Assembly: GCF_052857255.1 (NCBI RefSeq)
Contig: NW_027526678.1
Coordinates: 88,809 to 152,808, forward strand
Source: Amblyomma americanum
Taxonomy: Eukaryota > Arthropoda > Arachnida > Ixodida > Ixodidae
Length of the DNA: 64,000 bases
Reading direction: 5' to 3'
Position numbers and translations under genes: made by a program. Within the stretch, counting starts at the first letter, position 1, and the number at the start of each line of letters is the position of its first letter. This document shows positions 60,791-64,000 of this stretch, in pieces. The notes under the pieces were generated by a model, which ran no database searches, was not told the origin of the DNA, and was given only the letters and a program-made list of their open reading frames with translations.

Positions 60791-61952
60791 GTTGGACTAA
60801 GCAAGAATACGTGCTTTTCGCGCAGTTATAAGAGAAAAAGTTTTGACGCGTGTCACAGGGACACGTGTAAAACCGATGTGTTACGATATAGCTCGTTTTG
60901 GTATAAAACAGCTTGTTTCGTTGTTTTAAGCACGAATACATACTTTTCGCGCAGTTATAGAAGAAAAGCTTTTGACGCGTATTAGAGAGACACTTGTAAA
61001 ACCGATGTGTTCAGATTTAGCTCATCTAGGTCTAAAACAGCTTGTTTCGCTGTATTAAGCAAGAATACATGCTTTTCGCGCAGTTATAAGAGAAAACGTT
61101 TTGACGCGTGTCACAGGGACACTTGTAAAACCGATGTGTTGTGATTTAGCTCGTTTCGGTCTAAAACAGCTTGTTTCGCTGTATTAAGCAAGAATACGTG
61201 CTTTTCGCGCAGTTATAAGAGAAAAAGTTTTGACACGTGTCACAGGGACACTTGTGAAACCGATGTGCTCAGATTTACCTCGTTTCGGTCTAAAACAGCT
61301 TGTTTCGTTGAACTAAGCACGAATACATGCTTTTCGCGCAGTTATAAGAGAAAAAAGTTTTGACGCCTATCAGAGGAACACTTGTAAAACCGATGTGTTG
61401 CGATTTAGCTCGTTTCGGTCTAAAACAGCTTGTTTCGCTGTATTAAGCACGAATACATGCTTTTCGCGCAGTTATAGGAGAAAAAGTTTTGACGCGTATC
61501 AGAGGAACACTTGTAAAACCGATGTGTTGTGATTTAACTCGTTTCGGTCTAAAACAGCTTGTTTCGCTGTATTAAGCAAGAATACATGCTTTTCGCGCAG
61601 TTATAAGAGAAAAGGTTGTGACGCGTGTCACAGGGACACTAGTAAAACCGATGTGTTCAGATTTAGCTCGTTTCGGTCTAAAACAGCATGTTTCGCTGTA
61701 TTAAGCATGAATACATGCTTTTCGCGCAGTTACAAGAGAAAAAGTTTTGACGCGTGTCACAGGGACACTTGTAAAACCGATGTGTTCAGATCTAGCTCGT
61801 TTTGGTGTAAAACAGCTTGTTTCGTTGTATTAAGCACGAATACATGCTTTTCGCGCAGTTTTAAGAGAAAAAGTTTAGACGCGTATCAGAGGAACACTTG
61901 TAAAACCGATGTGTTGTGATTTAGCTCGTTTCGGTCTAAAACAGCTTGTTTC

Positions 61953-63244
61953 GTTGTATTAAGCAAGAATACATGCTTTTCGCGCAGTTATAAGAGAAAA
62001 AGTTTCGACGCGTGTCACAGGGACACTTGTAAAACCGAGGTGTTCAGATCTGGCTCGTTTTGGTGTAAAACAGCTTGTTTCGTTGTATTAAGCACGAATA
62101 CATGCTTTTCGCGCAGTTATAAGAGAAAAAGTTTAGACGCGTATCAGAGGAACACTAGTAAAACCGATGTGTTGTGATTAGCTCGTTTCGGTCTAAAACA
62201 GCTTGTTTCGTTGTATTAAGCAAGAATACATGCTTTTCGCGCAGTTATAAGAGAAAAAGTTTTGACGCGTATCAGAGGAACACTTGTAAAACCGATGTGT
62301 TGTGATTTAGCTCGTTTGGGTCTAAAACAGCTTGTTTCGCTGTATTAAGCAAGAATACATGCTTTTCGCGCAGTTATTAGCGAAAAAGTTTTGACGAGTA
62401 TCACGTGGAACAATTGTAATACCGATGTGTTGTGATTTGGCTCGTTTCGGTCTAAAACAGCTTGTTTCCTTGTATTAAGCAAGAATACATTCTTTTCGCG
62501 CAGTTATCAGAGAAAAAGTTTTGAAGCGTATCAGAGGAACACTTGTAAAACCAATGTGTTCAGATTTACCTCGTTTCGGTCTAAAACAGCTTGTTTCGTT
62601 GAACATAGCACGAATACATGCTTTTCGCGCAGTTATAAGAGAAAAAAGTTTTGACGCGTATCAGAGGAACACTTGTAAAACCGATGTGTTGTGATTTAGC
62701 TCGTTTCGGTCTAAAACAGCTTGTTTCGCTGTATTAAGCAAGAATACATGCTTTTCGCGCAGTTATAAGAGAAAAAGTTTTGACGCGTGTCACAGGGACA
62801 CTTGTAAAACCGATGTGTTCAGATTTAGCTCGTTTCGGTCTAAAACAGCTTGTTTCGTCGTATTAAGCACGAATACATGCTTTTCGCGCAGTTATAAGAG
62901 AAAAAGTTTAGACGCGTATCAGAGGAACACTTGTAAAACCGATGTGTTGCGATTTAGCTTGTTTCGGTCTAAAACAGCTTGTTTCGCTGTATTAAGCAAG
63001 AATACATGCTTTTCGCACAGTTATAAGAGAAAAAGTTTTGACGCGTGTCACAGGGACACTTGTAAAACCGATGTGTTGTGATTTAGCTCGTTTCGGTCTA
63101 AAACAGCTTGTTTCTTTGTATTAAGCAAGAATACATGCTTTTCGCGTAGTTATAAGACGAAAAGTTTTGACGCGTATCAGAGGAACACTTGTAAAACCGA
63201 TGTGTTGTGATTTAGCTCGTTTCGGTCTAAAACAGCTTGTTTTC
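61953..63244 (+). repeat. 10-monomer (1,292 bp) tandem duplication, first copy
   Basis: Starts at the GTTGTATTAAGCAAG monomer carrying AGTTTCGACGCG and ends where CTTGTTTTCGTTG has an extra T. GATCTGGCTCG occurs in both copies (about 62046 and 63338) while D3 has GATCTAGCTCG, and both have a changed GTTTCC(C)TTGTATT, so the duplication arose after D3 and D5 separated. Confidence 0.88.
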
Positions 63245-64000
63245 GTTGTATTAAGCAAGAATACATGCTTTTCGCGCAGTTATAAGAGAAAAAGTTTCGA
63301 CGCGTGTCACAGGGACACTTGTAAAACCGAGGTGTTCAGATCTGGCTCGTTTTGGTGTAAAACAGCTTGTTTCGTTGTATTAAGCACGAATACATGCTTT
63401 TCGCGCAGTTATAAGAGAAAAAGTTTAGACGCGTATCAGAGGAACACTAGTAAAACCGATGTGTTGTGATTTAGCTCGTTTCGGTCTAAAACAGCTTGTT
63501 TCGTTGTATTAAGCAAGAATACATGCTTTTCGCGCAGTTATAAGAGAAAAAGTTTTGACGCGTATCAGAGGAACACTTGTAAAACCGATGTGTTGTGATT
63601 TAGCTCGTTTTGGTCTAAAACAGCTTGTTTCGCTGTATTAAGCAAGAATACATGCTTTTCGCGCAGTTATTAGCGAAAAAGTTTTGACGAGTATCACGTG
63701 GAACAATTGTAATACCGATGTGTTGTGATTTGCTCGTTTCGGTCTAAAACAGCTTGTTTCCCTTGTATTAAGCAAGAATACATTCTTTTCGCGCAGTTAT
63801 CAGAGAAAAAGTTTTGAAGCGTATCAGAGGAACACTTGTAAAACCAATGTGTTCAGATTTACCTCGTTTCGGTCTAAAACAGCTTGTTTCGTTGAACATA
63901 GCACGAATACATGCTTTTCGCGCAGTTATAAGAGAAAAAAGTTTTGACGCGTATCAGAGGAACACTTGTAAAACCGATGTGTTGTGATTTAGCTCGTTTC
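63245..64000 (+). repeat. 10-monomer duplication, second copy, cut by window end
   Basis: 756 bp of the second copy are visible. Against 61953-62708 I noticed four small differences (GTGATTAGC versus GTGATTTAGC, TTTGGGTC versus TTTTGGTC, GATTTGGCTCG versus GATTTGCTCG, and one C in the CCTTG run), so identity is about 99%, the highest I see between neighbouring blocks in domain D. Confidence 0.86.

Larger units (their letters stand above)
1..64000 (+). repeat. Satellite array, 129-bp monomer, head-to-tail, whole window
   Basis: Successive copies of the junction GCTTGTTTCGTTGTATTAAG recur every 128-131 bp from the first base to the last. All copies followed have the same orientation. Nearly invariant blocks are ATGCTTTTCGCGCAGTTATA and GCTCGTTTCGGTCTAAAACA; most variation lies in the segment after GACGCG and in the segment after GATGTG. 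No gene, RNA gene or transposon interrupts the array, so no stretch here holds anything but satellite, apart from about 47 bp near 42918. Both window edges cut the array, so its true ends are not seen. A eukaryotic centromeric or heterochromatic satellite is the natural reading; the location on a chromosome is inference. Confidence 0.98.
60791..64000 (+). repeat. HOR unit D5, partial at window end (3210 bp present)
   Basis: Second copy of the D3-type unit at an offset of 7,455 bp until about 63240. There it jumps back 1,292 bp and repeats its own 10 monomers. The unit continues past the window, so its full length is unknown. Confidence 0.8.

Noticed and set aside
47839..61242. CACGTG E-boxes as transcription factor sites
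   Set aside because: The hexamer occurs as part of a few monomer variants only and no gene is nearby; kept as a palindrome observation, not as a regulatory call.
87..63469. Some 60 open reading frames of 60-146 codons on both strands as protein genes
   Set aside because: All translate the satellite itself. Starts are mostly GTG or TTG at arbitrary monomer points, the ends are simply the next monomer with a stop, there is no codon bias, promoter or splice structure, and one-base indels break the frame freely. Periodicity follows from a monomer length divisible by three.
1..64000. CRISPR array
   Set aside because: The repeated unit fills the whole period; there are no unique spacers, and 129 bp with graded variants is unlike CRISPR repeats.
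1..64000. CENP-B box in each monomer
   Set aside because: The best place, TTCGGTCTAAAACAG, agrees with the NTTCGNNNNANNCGGGN core at only 6 of 9 fixed bases by hand count; the CGGG end is absent.
1..64000. TATA-like promoter (TTATAAGAGAAAA) in each monomer
   Set aside because: A short A+T-rich match repeated in every copy without other promoter elements or a gene downstream; not sufficient.
1..64000. Ribosomal DNA spacer or telomeric repeat
   Set aside because: No rRNA-like sequence and no short telomere-type repeat appear anywhere in the window.
1..64000. Simple two-monomer (dimer) repeat
   Set aside because: Class 1 and class 2 monomers are not in alternating order; runs of up to four of one class occur.

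Overview
The whole 64 kb window is one uninterrupted head-to-tail satellite DNA array. I find no protein-coding gene, tRNA, rRNA, CRISPR array, transposon or strand inversion. The basic monomer is about 129 bp (roughly 495 copies). A majority-type copy read by hand has about 38% G+C and 8 CpG sites (observed/expected about 1.8). Every monomer I followed points the same way. An array of this kind, with nested higher-order repeats (HORs), suggests a eukaryotic nuclear genome and fits centromeric or pericentromeric heterochromatin assembled from long reads. The retained CpGs suggest a lineage without heavy CpG methylation of this DNA. I do not recognise the satellite family and cannot name the species.

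Layout. Domain A (1-34630) holds thirteen HOR units of 2.2-3.2 kb (about 17-26 monomers), all beginning at the same marker monomer: starts at 1, 2289, 5224, 8159, 11164, 14181, 17065, 19352, 21546, 23834, 26769, 29187 and 32434. Domain B (34631-44477) has four units of 1.9, 2.9, 2.5 and 2.5 kb that share part of their monomers with the ends of domain A units. Domain C (44478-47398) is a transitional stretch with only weak higher-order order. Domain D (47399-64000) has units of 3231, 2706, 4742 and 2713 bp plus a partial fifth; here the 21-mer and 37-mer pair to form a super-repeat of about 7.45 kb (58 monomers).

Larger scale. Units A1-A5 are repeated as A9-A13 about 21.0-21.5 kb away. A7-A8 is a 4,481-bp tandem duplication of the start of A9-A10. 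A 10-monomer (1,292 bp) duplication lies at the right end. These nested duplications, and chimeric monomers at their edges, are what unequal crossing-over and gene conversion in a satellite would leave.

Points of interest: a 94-bp monomer with a 35-bp internal deletion that marks nearly every unit of domains A and B; one patch of about 47 bp near 42918-42964 that is not ordinary satellite; an inverted repeat inside the monomer whose arms change together between monomer classes; a 12-bp perfect palindrome fixed at one position in five domain D copies; and a cluster of one-base indels at 50080-51880 that may be assembly error. Open frames up to 146 codons exist only because 129 is divisible by 3; I do not treat them as genes. 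All counts and alignments were made by eye, so copy numbers may be off by a few and identities are approximate.
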